A stretch of 64,000 bases of DNA from Clavibacter californiensis (lineage in GTDB: Bacteria; Actinomycetota; Actinomycetes; Actinomycetales; Microbacteriaceae). Each line of letters starts with the position of its first letter. The stretch's first letter is position 1. The translations under genes and the position numbers were made by a program. Below are positions 54,879 through 62,598 of the stretch, one piece after another. Below the pieces are notes generated by a model. The model saw only the letters and a list, made by a program, of their open reading frames with translations, had not been told where the DNA came from and made no database searches. The DNA lies in contig NZ_CP040792.1 of the NCBI RefSeq assembly GCF_021952865.1, positions 1,364,001 to 1,428,000 on the forward strand. Direction: 5' to 3'.

Positions 54879-55997
54879 ATGACGATCGCTCCCGAGGACT
54901 CCACGCTGCCCGGCGGAGGGTCGTTCCGCGACCTCCCCAAGGTCTCCCTGCACGACCACCTCGACGGCGGCCTCCGCCCCGGGACGATCGTCGAGATCGC
55001 CGACGAGATCGGGCTCGAGCTGCCCGCCGCGGGTGACGAGGCGCTCGGCGAGTGGTTCCGCACCAGCGCCGACTCCGGATCGCTCGTCGAGTACCTCAAG
55101 ACCTTCGACGTCACCATCGCCGTCATGCAGACCGAGGAGCAGCTGGCGCGTGTCGCCCGCGAGTTCGTCGAGGACCTCGCGGACGACGGCGTCGTCTACG
55201 GCGAGATCCGCTGGGCGCCGGAGCAGCACCTCACCCGCGGGCTCTCGCTCGACCAGGCGGTCGAGGCCGTGCAGTCCGGCATCGAGGAGGCCGTGCGCGG
55301 CGTCGAGGAGGCGGGCGGATCCATCCGCGTCGGCCAGCTCGTCAGCGCCATGCGCCACCTCGACCGGGGCACCGAGATCGCGGAGCTCGCCATCCGCCAT
55401 CGCGACCGCGGCGTCGTGGGCTTCGACATCGCCGGGCCCGAAGCGGGCTTCCCGCCCTCCCGCATGCAGGGCGCGTTCGACCTGCTGTCGCGCGAGTGGA
55501 TGCCCCGCACGGTGCACGCGGGCGAGGCCGACGGCCTCGAGTCCATCCGCGGCGCGCTCCTCGACGGCCGGGCCCTGCGCCTCGGCCACGGCGTGCGCAT
55601 CGCCGAGGACATCGAGGTCGACAGCGAGGAGGGCGAGGACGTCTTCGTCACCCTCGGCACGCTCGCGCAGTGGGTCAAGGACCGCGGCATCCCGCTCGAG
55701 CTCAGCCCGTCGTCGAACCTGCAGACCGGCGCCATCGAGGCGTGGGGCGTCGAGATGGTCGACCACCCCTTCGACCTGCTCTACCAGCTCGGCTTCGCCG
55801 TCACGGTCAACACCGACAACCGCCTGATGAGCGGCACCAGCATCAGCCGCGAGCTGGCGCTCCTCACGGACGCGTTCGCCTACGACCTCGACGACCACGA
55901 GGTCTTCCAGCTGAACGCGGCCGCGGCGGCGTTCCTGCCGCTGGAGGAGCGCGAGGCGCTCGCCGACATCATCTCCGACGGGTTCGCCCGCCTGTAG
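54879..55997 (+). CDS. add: Adenosine deaminase
   Basis: 372 residues. His25 and His27 of LHDHLDGG are zinc ligands; HAGEADGLESI carries the third His and catalytic Glu, LGHGVRI the next His, and VTVNTDNRLMSGTSI the final Asp. Deaminates adenosine to inosine, a substrate of the PNP encoded at 60158. The leaderless start is supported by the -10 box six bases upstream. The PTS IIA gene follows with a 70-base gap. Confidence 0.95.
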   Translation: MTIAPEDSTLPGGGSFRDLPKVSLHDHLDGGLRPGTIVEIADEIGLELPAAGDEALGEWFRTSADSGSLVEYLKTFDVTIAVMQTEEQLARVAREFVEDLADDGVVYGEIRWAPEQHLTRGLSLDQAVEAVQSGIEEAVRGVEEAGGSIRVGQLVSAMRHLDRGTEIAELAIRHRDRGVVGFDIAGPEAGFPPSRMQGAFDLLSREWMPRTVHAGEADGLESIRGALLDGRALRLGHGVRIAEDIEVDSEEGEDVFVTLGTLAQWVKDRGIPLELSPSSNLQTGAIEAWGVEMVDHPFDLLYQLGFAVTVNTDNRLMSGTSISRELALLTDAFAYDLDDHEVFQLNAAAAAFLPLEEREALADIISDGFARL

Positions 55998-56067
55998 CGC
56001 GGGGCCAGAGGCCTCCCGTCCCGCTCGACCCGTCCCGCTCGCCGCTTCGACAGAGAGGTCGCATCCC

Positions 56068-56517
56068 GTGCTCCCACCGCTCCCGGACGACTCCGTCACC
56101 CTCGGCGCCGACGCCGCCGACTGGCGCGCCGCCGTGCGCCTCGTCGGCGACGCGCTCGTGCGATCGGGGGCGGCCACCGCGGAGTACGGGGATGCCATGA
56201 TCCGCGTGGTCGAGGAGTTCGGCGCCTACGTCGTCATCGCCCCGGGGCTCGCGCTCGCGCACGCCCGGCCCGGTCCGGAGACGCTCGCGGACGGCCTCGC
56301 GGTCGTCACCCTCACCGAGCCGGTGGCGTTCGGGCACGCGCACAACGACCCCGTGGACGTCATCGTCGGCCTCGCGGTCACGACGGTCGACCGGCACGTC
56401 TCGTCGGTCGCCGACATGGCCAACATCTTCAACGACGCCACCGCCATCCCGCGGCTGCGCGCCGCCACCACCGTCGACGAGGTCCGGCGCATCATGGCCG
56501 GCGAGGAGGGCGCATGA
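56068..56517 (+). CDS. PTS system IIA component (ascorbate/mannitol-like)
   Basis: 149 residues. His65 in LALAHARPGP is the phospho-acceptor, in the arrangement of the fructose/mannitol/ascorbate IIA fold. It would receive phosphate from HPr. GTG 56068 follows AGAGAGG. It overlaps the IIB gene by four bases. No membrane IIC gene is near, so either the IIC lies elsewhere or the pair is regulatory. Substrate cannot be assigned; the IIB type suggests the ascorbate-galactitol class. Confidence 0.82.
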   Translation: MLPPLPDDSVTLGADAADWRAAVRLVGDALVRSGAATAEYGDAMIRVVEEFGAYVVIAPGLALAHARPGPETLADGLAVVTLTEPVAFGHAHNDPVDVIVGLAVTTVDRHVSSVADMANIFNDATAIPRLRAATTVDEVRRIMAGEEGA

Positions 56518-56786
56518 AGGTCGTCGCGATCTGCGGCGTGGGGATCGGCACGTCCGGCATCCTCAAGGTCAACGCGGAGCGGGCGCTCGCGCGCCTCGGC
56601 ATCGAGGCGGACGTGACCGCGGCCGACCTCGCGAGCGTCGCCTCCCTCGGCGAGGACGCGCAGGTGATCCTCACGTCGCCGGAGCTCGTGGACCGGATCG
56701 GGCCCACGTACGCCGACGTCGTGGTGATCGAGAACTACTTCGACCTCGAGGAGATCTCCTCCAAGCTCGACGCCGCGCTGGGCTGA
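56514..56786 (+). CDS. PTS system IIB component (lactose/ascorbate-type)
   Basis: 90 residues. Cys7 in VAICGVGIGTSGILKVN is the phosphorylated residue, with the short P-loop-like turn of the IIB fold, and IENYFDLEEISSKLDAAL is the C-terminal helix. It overlaps the IIA gene by four bases. Its 3' end overlaps the convergent membrane-protein gene by 52 bases. No IIC follows. Confidence 0.84.
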   Translation: MKVVAICGVGIGTSGILKVNAERALARLGIEADVTAADLASVASLGEDAQVILTSPELVDRIGPTYADVVVIENYFDLEEISSKLDAALG

Positions 56787-57745
56787 TCCGCCCCGGCGGG
56801 AGCCGATGCCGCATCCGCTGTCGAGGCGGGGACCCGCCCCCCGCGGGCGATGACGATCCCGGCCGCGATGAGCGAGCCCCCGGCGATCGCCGCTCCGGCC
56901 GCGATGATCGCGGGCGACGGGCCGGTGATCGGCTGCCCCGCGAGCGCCTGGGCGGTGACCAGCGCCACCATCGCGAGGTACGCGACGGCCGCGATCGCCG
57001 TCAGCCGCACGCGCACCCGGTCGGGCGCCAGCACAGGGATCCGCCGCGCCGCCAGCCCGAGGAGCAGCGCCGCGACGGGCAGCAGCTGCAGCGCGTGCAT
57101 CCCGACGAAGTGCGGGATCCGCAGGTCGCCCGATGTGGTGCTCCAGCCGAGGACGGGGAGCCCGCGACCGCCGTCCGCCGCGCCCACGGTGTGCGCGCCG
57201 GACACTCCGTGGAAGTCGGCGAGCTGGGCCGCGGTGGGCGAGGTCATGAGGTACGCGAGGCCCATGCCGACCAGCGCGATGAGGGCGCCGGCCCGGATCC
57301 CGAGCGTCAGCGCCGGGTCGGGCAGCCGCAGGCGCAGCACGGCCAGGCTCGTGAGGAAGGCGCACAGGTACAGCACGGTGACGGAGGCCGCCATGACGCC
57401 CCAGAGGGCGGTCGCCAGCGGGGTCGTGACGTTGAAGTGGCTCGTCGTCCCGGCGGCCGCCGCGCCCACGATGACCGCCTGCTCGATCACGAGCGCCACC
57501 GCGACCACGGTCCCCGCGACGTGGGCCCGCCGCCGGAAGCGCGGGAGCCGCGCGATGAGCCACGCCCACGAGACGGCGTAGACGAGGATCGACAGGGAGA
57601 ACTTGGCGGGCTTGTCCCAGACCGGCGCGCCCGTCACGACGCGGTCGTCGACCAGGCCGCCCACGAGGCACGCCGCCGCGACGACGGCCATGAGCGCGGC
57701 GACCGCCATGAGGGGCCGGTGCCAGCCGAACGCGCGGCGGATCAC
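56735..57745 (-). CDS. Polytopic membrane protein of unknown function, cotranscribed with MerR regulator
   Basis: 336 residues with about eight hydrophobic segments. A conserved-looking block DLRIPHFVGMHALQLLPVAALLLG contains two His in or near a helix, and DKPAKFSLSILVYAVSWAWLIARLP lies between helices 1 and 2. I do not recognise an established name. GTG 57745 overlaps the regulator's TGA by three bases. The C-terminal 17 residues are encoded opposite the end of the PTS IIB gene. Confidence 0.72.
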   Translation of the reverse strand: MIRRAFGWHRPLMAVAALMAVVAAACLVGGLVDDRVVTGAPVWDKPAKFSLSILVYAVSWAWLIARLPRFRRRAHVAGTVVAVALVIEQAVIVGAAAAGTTSHFNVTTPLATALWGVMAASVTVLYLCAFLTSLAVLRLRLPDPALTLGIRAGALIALVGMGLAYLMTSPTAAQLADFHGVSGAHTVGAADGGRGLPVLGWSTTSGDLRIPHFVGMHALQLLPVAALLLGLAARRIPVLAPDRVRVRLTAIAAVAYLAMVALVTAQALAGQPITGPSPAIIAAGAAIAGGSLIAAGIVIARGGRVPASTADAASAPAGADQPSAASSLEEISSRSK

Positions 57746-58368
57746 GACGCGGCCTCCGTCGGCATCGAGATGGTGGCCTGCGCGATCCGCCGGAGCCCTG
57801 CCGCCAGCTCGTCGCCGAGCACGGTGCCGACGACCATGAGCTCGGCCATCGCCGTGCGGTCGGGCCGGGCGCTCACCTCGGCGAGGTCGGCCTCGGCCTG
57901 CACGCGCGCGGCCTCGGCGTAGCGCGTGAGGTAGGCGTCCTCCATCGGGTGCCCGGAGCGGGCGAAGGCGTCGACCGCCCGCGCTGCCTGCGCACGGCCG
58001 GCGTGCCCGTCCAGGACGCACCAGCCGGCCGCCTCGGTGACCGCGTCGATCCGGGCGAGCGCGTCGGACGCGGGCGGCTCCGTCGCCGGCGGGCCGGGCG
58101 TGAGGGCGTCCTGCGCGACCGCGAAGACGTCCTGCACGCGGCGGTCGTCGTCGTCGAGCACGGCCAGGACCTCGCGGGCCCGGGCGACGGGCAGCCGCCC
58201 GACGTCGATGAGCGCGCGGATCAGCCGGATCCGCCGCGCGTGCTCGTCGTCGTAGTCGGTGCGGTTGCCGCCGATGCGGGTGCCTGCGGGCAGCAGGCCC
58301 TCGCGGACGTAGTACTTGACGGTGGCCGGCGGGACGCCCGTGGTCTCGGCCAGTTCGGTGATGCGCAT
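57742..58368 (-). CDS. MerR-family transcriptional regulator
   Basis: 208 residues. The N-terminal winged HTH reads MRITELAETTGVPPATVKYYVREGLLP, then the second helix pair with DEHARRIRLIRAL; about 130 further residues form an effector domain of unknown ligand. MerR proteins twist promoters with long spacers (family knowledge). A TAGCCT -10 lies six bases before the ATG, and a 9-5-9 inverted repeat overlaps that promoter, so it probably regulates itself and the downstream membrane protein. Confidence 0.87.
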   Translation of the reverse strand: MRITELAETTGVPPATVKYYVREGLLPAGTRIGGNRTDYDDEHARRIRLIRALIDVGRLPVARAREVLAVLDDDDRRVQDVFAVAQDALTPGPPATEPPASDALARIDAVTEAAGWCVLDGHAGRAQAARAVDAFARSGHPMEDAYLTRYAEAARVQAEADLAEVSARPDRTAMAELMVVGTVLGDELAAGLRRIAQATISMPTEAAS

Positions 58369-58374
58369 GCCGCG

Positions 58375-58380
58375 AGGCTA
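58375..58380 (-). promoter_or_regulatory. -10 element, leaderless MerR gene
   Basis: TAGCCT on the minus strand, six bases before the ATG at 58368. Confidence 0.55.
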
Positions 58381-58383
58381 GCG

Positions 58384-58406
58384 CACTGATAGCAGCACTA
58401 CCAGTG
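58384..58406 (-). promoter_or_regulatory. Inverted repeat, probable MerR-family operator
   Basis: Half-sites CACTGATAG (58384-58392) and CTACCAGTG (58398-58406) are inverted with one mismatch around a five-base centre CAGCA. The repeat lies just upstream of the -10 element, where MerR-type regulators bind. Confidence 0.6.
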
Positions 58407-58457
58407 AACGTCGCGCAAAGATCCCCGAACCGTCGGACGGCCCGCGGATCCCCCGTC

Positions 58458-60161
58458 TCAGACCTCGAGCAGGAGCGGCACGGCCTGCGCGAGGTCGGCC
58501 ACGACGGCGCGCGCGGCGTCGCGGCGCTCGGCCACGGTGCCCTCGGTGCTCTGGGCGTCGAGGTAGACCTTGATCTTCGGCTCCGTGCCGCTCGGACGCA
58601 CGATGAGACGCGCGCCGTCGCCGAGGTGGAAGCGGAGCACGTCGCTCGGCGGCAGGTCGGCCGTCCCCTCGGCGAGGTCGTCCATGCGCTCGACGCGACG
58701 GGATCCGATCGACGTCGGCGGCGACTGCCTGAGCTTCGCCATGATGCGCGGGATGACGGTGAGGTCGGTGACGCGCACGGAGATCTGGTCGCTCGCGAAT
58801 GAGCCGAACCGCTCGGCGAACTCGCGGTCGTAGTCGTCGATGGTCTGCCCGCGCGACTTCAGCAGCATCACGCCGTGGAGCACGGCGACGGCGGCGGAGA
58901 TGCCGTCCTTGTCGCTCGTGATCCACGGGGCGACCAGGTAGCCGAGCGCCTCCTCGTAGCCGTAGATGAGATCCGGCACGCGGCTGATCCACTTGAAGCC
59001 CGTGAGCGTCTCGCGGTAGCCGAAGCCCAGCTCCCGGGCGACGACCTCGAGCGCGGGGGAGGAGACGAGGGACGAGGCGAACGTGCCCGTGTTGCCGTCG
59101 GCGGCGTAGCGCTCGGCGATGCCGAGGCCGAGCAGCATGCCGACCTCGTTCCCCGAGAGGCGCCGCCAGGCGCCGTGCTCGTCCGCGATGGCGACCGCGA
59201 GCCGGTCGGCGTCGGGGTCGTTGGCGATGATGAGCTCGGCGTCGGACCGCACGGCCGCCTCGAACGCGAGGTCGAGCGCGCCCGGCTCCTCCGGGTTCGG
59301 GAAGTCGACCGTGGGGAAGTCGGGGTCGGGATCGGCCTGCGCGGCGACGACGACGGGCGCGTCGACTCCGACCGCGTCGAACACGCGCGCCGCGGTCTCC
59401 CACCCGACGCCATGCAGCGGCGTGTAGACCCACGTCAGCGGGGCGAGCGGGGCGGCGAACAGGCCGGCGGTCTCCTCGACGTAGGAGTCGATCAGCGTCT
59501 CGGGCGCGATCTCGTAGTCGTCCGCCACCGGCAGCTGCTGCACGGTGCGCTCGCCCGCGGCCTTGTGGATGAAGGCCGCGATGTCGCGGTCGGCCGGGCT
59601 GACGATCTGCGCGCCGTGGTCCTCGTCGCCGAGGTAGACCTTGTAGCCGTTGTCGCGCGCCGGGTTGTGCGACGCCGTGACCATGACGCCCGCGCTCACG
59701 GCGAGGTGCTTCACCGCGTACGCGAGGACGGGCGTGGGCAGGGCCCGGGGGAGCAGCACCGTGCGGACGCCCGCGCCGGCCATGATCCGCGCGGTGTCCT
59801 CGGCGAAGACCCGCGAGTTGTGGCGCCCGTCGTAGCCGATGACGATGCTGGGCCGCGGGCTGCGGCTGCGGAGGTAGTCGGCGAAGCCGGCGGCAGCCTG
59901 CGACACGAGCACGCGGTTCATGCGGTTCGGGCCCGCGCCCAGCTCGCCTCGGAGCCCCGCGGTGCCGAACTGGAGGCGCGTCTGGAAGCGGTCGCGGATC
60001 CCGGCGGCCGCCTGCTCCCGGTCGGCCGCGCCGGCCCCGGCGGCGGTGCCGTCGACGAGGGCGAGCAGCTCGTCGACCTCTGCGCGGGTGACGGGATCCG
60101 GGTCCTGCGCCTGCCAGGCGCGCGCGGCCGCGACCAACGCCGCGGTCTCCTCCCGGCTCAC
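58458..60161 (-). CDS. Phospho-sugar mutase (phosphopentomutase/phosphomannomutase class)
   Basis: 567 residues of the alpha-D-phosphohexomutase superfamily. The phosphoserine Ser164 lies in TASHNPARDNGYKVY, the Mg site in DPDADRLAVA, the sugar-binding loop in GYEEALGY, and the phosphate loop in VRPSGTEPKIKVYL. Its GTG overlaps the PNP gene by four bases, so it most likely interconverts ribose 1- and 5-phosphate from PNP; glucose or mannose phosphate activity is possible. Confidence 0.88.
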   Translation of the reverse strand: MSREETAALVAAARAWQAQDPDPVTRAEVDELLALVDGTAAGAGAADREQAAAGIRDRFQTRLQFGTAGLRGELGAGPNRMNRVLVSQAAAGFADYLRSRSPRPSIVIGYDGRHNSRVFAEDTARIMAGAGVRTVLLPRALPTPVLAYAVKHLAVSAGVMVTASHNPARDNGYKVYLGDEDHGAQIVSPADRDIAAFIHKAAGERTVQQLPVADDYEIAPETLIDSYVEETAGLFAAPLAPLTWVYTPLHGVGWETAARVFDAVGVDAPVVVAAQADPDPDFPTVDFPNPEEPGALDLAFEAAVRSDAELIIANDPDADRLAVAIADEHGAWRRLSGNEVGMLLGLGIAERYAADGNTGTFASSLVSSPALEVVARELGFGYRETLTGFKWISRVPDLIYGYEEALGYLVAPWITSDKDGISAAVAVLHGVMLLKSRGQTIDDYDREFAERFGSFASDQISVRVTDLTVIPRIMAKLRQSPPTSIGSRRVERMDDLAEGTADLPPSDVLRFHLGDGARLIVRPSGTEPKIKVYLDAQSTEGTVAERRDAARAVVADLAQAVPLLLEV

Positions 60162-60985
60162 AGGGCGCCCACGATGCGCGCCAGCATGCCGCCGATGCGG
60201 CCCTCGGCGGCGCGGCCGGCCTCGATGACCTCCTCGTGGCTGAGCGGGGTCTTCTGGATCCCGGCCGCGAGGTTCGTGATGAGCGACATGCCGAGCACCT
60301 CCATGCCGGCCTCGCGGGCGGCGATGGCCTCGAGCGCGGTGGACATGCCGACGATGTGGCCGCCGATCGCCTTCGCCATCTGCACCTCGGCCGGCGTCTC
60401 GTAGTGCGGGCCGCGGAACTGGCAGTACACGCCCTCGTCGAGGTCGGGCTCGACCTCGTGGGCGATCGCCCGGAGCCGCGCGGAGTAGAGGTCCGTGAGG
60501 TCGATGAAGGTCGCGCCCTCGAGCGGGGAGTCGGCGGTGAGGTTGATGTGGTCGCTGATGAGGACGGGCGTGCCCGGGGTCCAGTGCTCTCTGATGCCGC
60601 CCGCGCCGTTGGTGAGGATCATCGTGGTGGCGCCGGTGGCCGCCGCGGTGCGCACGCTGTGCACGACCCGGCGGACGCCGTGGCCCTCGTAGTAGTGGGT
60701 GCGCGCGCCGATGACGAGGGCGCGACGGCCGGACGGCAGCAGGACGCTGCGGAGCGAGCCGACATGGCCCTCGAGCGCGGGCTTCGAGAAGCCGACGACC
60801 TCCGTCGCGGGGATCGCCGCGGTGGTCTCGCCGATGAGGTCCGCCGCCTTCCCCCATCCGCTGCCGAGCGTGAGGGCGATGTCGTGGCGCTCGACGCCGG
60901 TGAGCTCGGCGATCTGCCGGGCCGCCTGCCGCGCGATCTCCTGGGGGTCGGCGTCGGGCGACTCGAGGGGGTTGCTGTACGTCAT
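60158..60985 (-). CDS. pnp: Purine nucleoside phosphorylase
   Basis: 275 residues of the trimeric PNP class. The phosphate-site GSGWG, TNGAGGIREHWTPGTPVLI, the EGVYCQFRGPHYETPAEVQM block and GMSTALEAIAAREAGMEVLGMS with the purine-site residues are all present. Cleaves inosine/guanosine with phosphate to base and ribose 1-phosphate. First gene of a two-gene operon with the mutase. TAGGAT six bases before the ATG suggests leaderless expression. Confidence 0.95.
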   Translation of the reverse strand: MTYSNPLESPDADPQEIARQAARQIAELTGVERHDIALTLGSGWGKAADLIGETTAAIPATEVVGFSKPALEGHVGSLRSVLLPSGRRALVIGARTHYYEGHGVRRVVHSVRTAAATGATTMILTNGAGGIREHWTPGTPVLISDHINLTADSPLEGATFIDLTDLYSARLRAIAHEVEPDLDEGVYCQFRGPHYETPAEVQMAKAIGGHIVGMSTALEAIAAREAGMEVLGMSLITNLAAGIQKTPLSHEEVIEAGRAAEGRIGGMLARIVGAL

Positions 60986-60991
60986 CCCACG

Positions 60992-60997
60992 ATCCTA
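60992..60997 (-). promoter_or_regulatory. -10 element, leaderless PNP gene
   Basis: TAGGAT on the minus strand, six bases before the ATG at 60985. Confidence 0.58.
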
Positions 60998-61075
60998 AAT
61001 GCGCGGGCGCGAGCGGCTCCGGCCGCCACGACGGCCGGGTTCGCGCGGGCCGCGGGCCTGCGGGATGATGTGCGC

Positions 61076-62518
61076 ATGGGATACGAGTTCGAGGCCAACC
61101 AGCGGATCGCGATCCTCGGAGGGGGTCCCGGCGGCTACGAGGCCGCCATCGCCGGAGCGCAGCTCGGCGCGGAGGTGACGCTGGTGGAGCGCGTGGGCGT
61201 CGGCGGCTCGGCCGTGATGACCGACGTCGTCCCCTCGAAGACCCTCATCGCCACCGCGGAGGCCACCAACGCGCTCGGCGAGGCCGCCGACCTCGGCGTC
61301 CAGTTCTTCTCCCGCGGCGAGGCGACCCGTCGTCCCGTGCGCCCCGAGGTCGCGGTCAACCTCCAGGCCGTCAACGACCGCCTGCTGCGGCTCGCGCGCC
61401 AGCAGTCCGAGGACATGAAGTCGAGCCTGATCCGCGCCGGCGTCCGCATCGTGCAGGGCGAGGGCCGGCTCGACGGGCCGAACCGCATCATCGTCTCCAC
61501 CGGCCGCGGGGGCGGCCGGGGCACCGACTTCGACGAGATCGACGCGGACACCACGGTCATCTCCACGGGCGCGAGCCCCCGCATCCTCGACACCGCGAAG
61601 CCCGACGGGGAGCGGATCCTCACCTGGACGCAGCTCTACACGATGGACTGCGTGCCCGAGCACCTCATCGTCGTCGGATCCGGCGTCACGGGCGCGGAGT
61701 TCGCGTCGGCCTACACCGCGCTCGGCGCCAAGGTCACGCTCATCTCCTCCCGCGACCAGGTGCTGCCGGGCGAGGACGCCGACGCGGCCCGCGTGATCGA
61801 GGACGTCTTCACGCGCAACGGCATGACCGTGCTCTCGAAGTCGCGCGCCGAGTCGGTCGTGCGCCAGGGCGACGGCGTGGTCGCGACGCTCAGCGACGGC
61901 CGCGTCGTCGAGGGCAGCCACTGCCTCATGGCGGTCGGATCCGTGCCGAACACGGCGGGCATCGGCCTCGAGGAGGCGGGCGTGCAGATGAGCGACTCCG
62001 GCCACATCCGCGTCAACCGCGTCGCGCGCACCTCGGTGCCGAGCGTCTACGCGGCGGGCGACTGCACCACGTTCCTGCCGCTCGCCTCCGTCGCGTCGAT
62101 GCAGGGCCGCACGGCCGTCTACCACGCGATGGGCGACGCGGTCAGCCCCACCGAGCTCCGCAACGTGACCTCCAACATCTTCACGCAGCCGGAGATCGCG
62201 ACGGTCGGCTGGTCGCAGAAGCAGATCGAGGAGGGGCTCGCGCAGGGCGACATCTACAAGCTGCCGCTCGCGTCCAACCCCCGCGCGAAGATGCAGAACG
62301 TGAAGGACGGCTTCGTGAAGCTGTTCGCGCGCACCGGCTCGGGCACGGTCATCGGCGGCGTCATCGTGGCGCCCAAGGCGAGCGAGCTGATCTTCCCGCT
62401 CGCGCTCGCCGTCGAGCACCGGCTCACGGTGGACGACGTCGCCCGCGCGTTCACGGTCTACCCGTCGCTCTCGGGCAGCATCTCCGACGCGGCGCGCGCC
62501 ATGCACATCGTCCTCTGA
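61076..62518 (+). CDS. NAD(P)H-dependent flavoprotein of the disulfide-reductase fold, probable quinone reductase (LpdA-like)
   Basis: 480 residues. FAD-binding GGGPGGYEAAIAGAQLG opens the protein and the NAD(P) fold VVGSGVTGAEFASAYTALG follows, with VYAAGDCT. Where true dihydrolipoyl dehydrogenases have CxxxxC, residues 43-55 read GGSAVMTDVVPSK, with Ala46 and Val51 in place of the two Cys; the C-terminal HxxxxE region reads VYPSLSGS. This matches the mycobacterial LpdA (Rv3303c) group, which reduces quinones instead of lipoamide (family knowledge). A weak GATGAT -10 six bases before the ATG suggests leaderless expression. Confidence 0.85.
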   Translation: MGYEFEANQRIAILGGGPGGYEAAIAGAQLGAEVTLVERVGVGGSAVMTDVVPSKTLIATAEATNALGEAADLGVQFFSRGEATRRPVRPEVAVNLQAVNDRLLRLARQQSEDMKSSLIRAGVRIVQGEGRLDGPNRIIVSTGRGGGRGTDFDEIDADTTVISTGASPRILDTAKPDGERILTWTQLYTMDCVPEHLIVVGSGVTGAEFASAYTALGAKVTLISSRDQVLPGEDADAARVIEDVFTRNGMTVLSKSRAESVVRQGDGVVATLSDGRVVEGSHCLMAVGSVPNTAGIGLEEAGVQMSDSGHIRVNRVARTSVPSVYAAGDCTTFLPLASVASMQGRTAVYHAMGDAVSPTELRNVTSNIFTQPEIATVGWSQKQIEEGLAQGDIYKLPLASNPRAKMQNVKDGFVKLFARTGSGTVIGGVIVAPKASELIFPLALAVEHRLTVDDVARAFTVYPSLSGSISDAARAMHIVL

Positions 62519-62543
62519 CCCGCCGGCCGCCTCACGCGGCCCG

Positions 62544-62589
62544 CACGCGACGACGGCCGGCCCCCGAGGGGACCGGCCGTCGTCGCGTG
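62544..62589. terminator. Bidirectional terminator
   Basis: A 17-base perfect stem (62544-62560 with 62573-62589), enclosing a CCCC/GGGG inner stem. It lies between the convergent flavoprotein gene and carboxylase alpha gene. Confidence 0.92.
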
Positions 62590-62598
62590 GTGCGAGCG

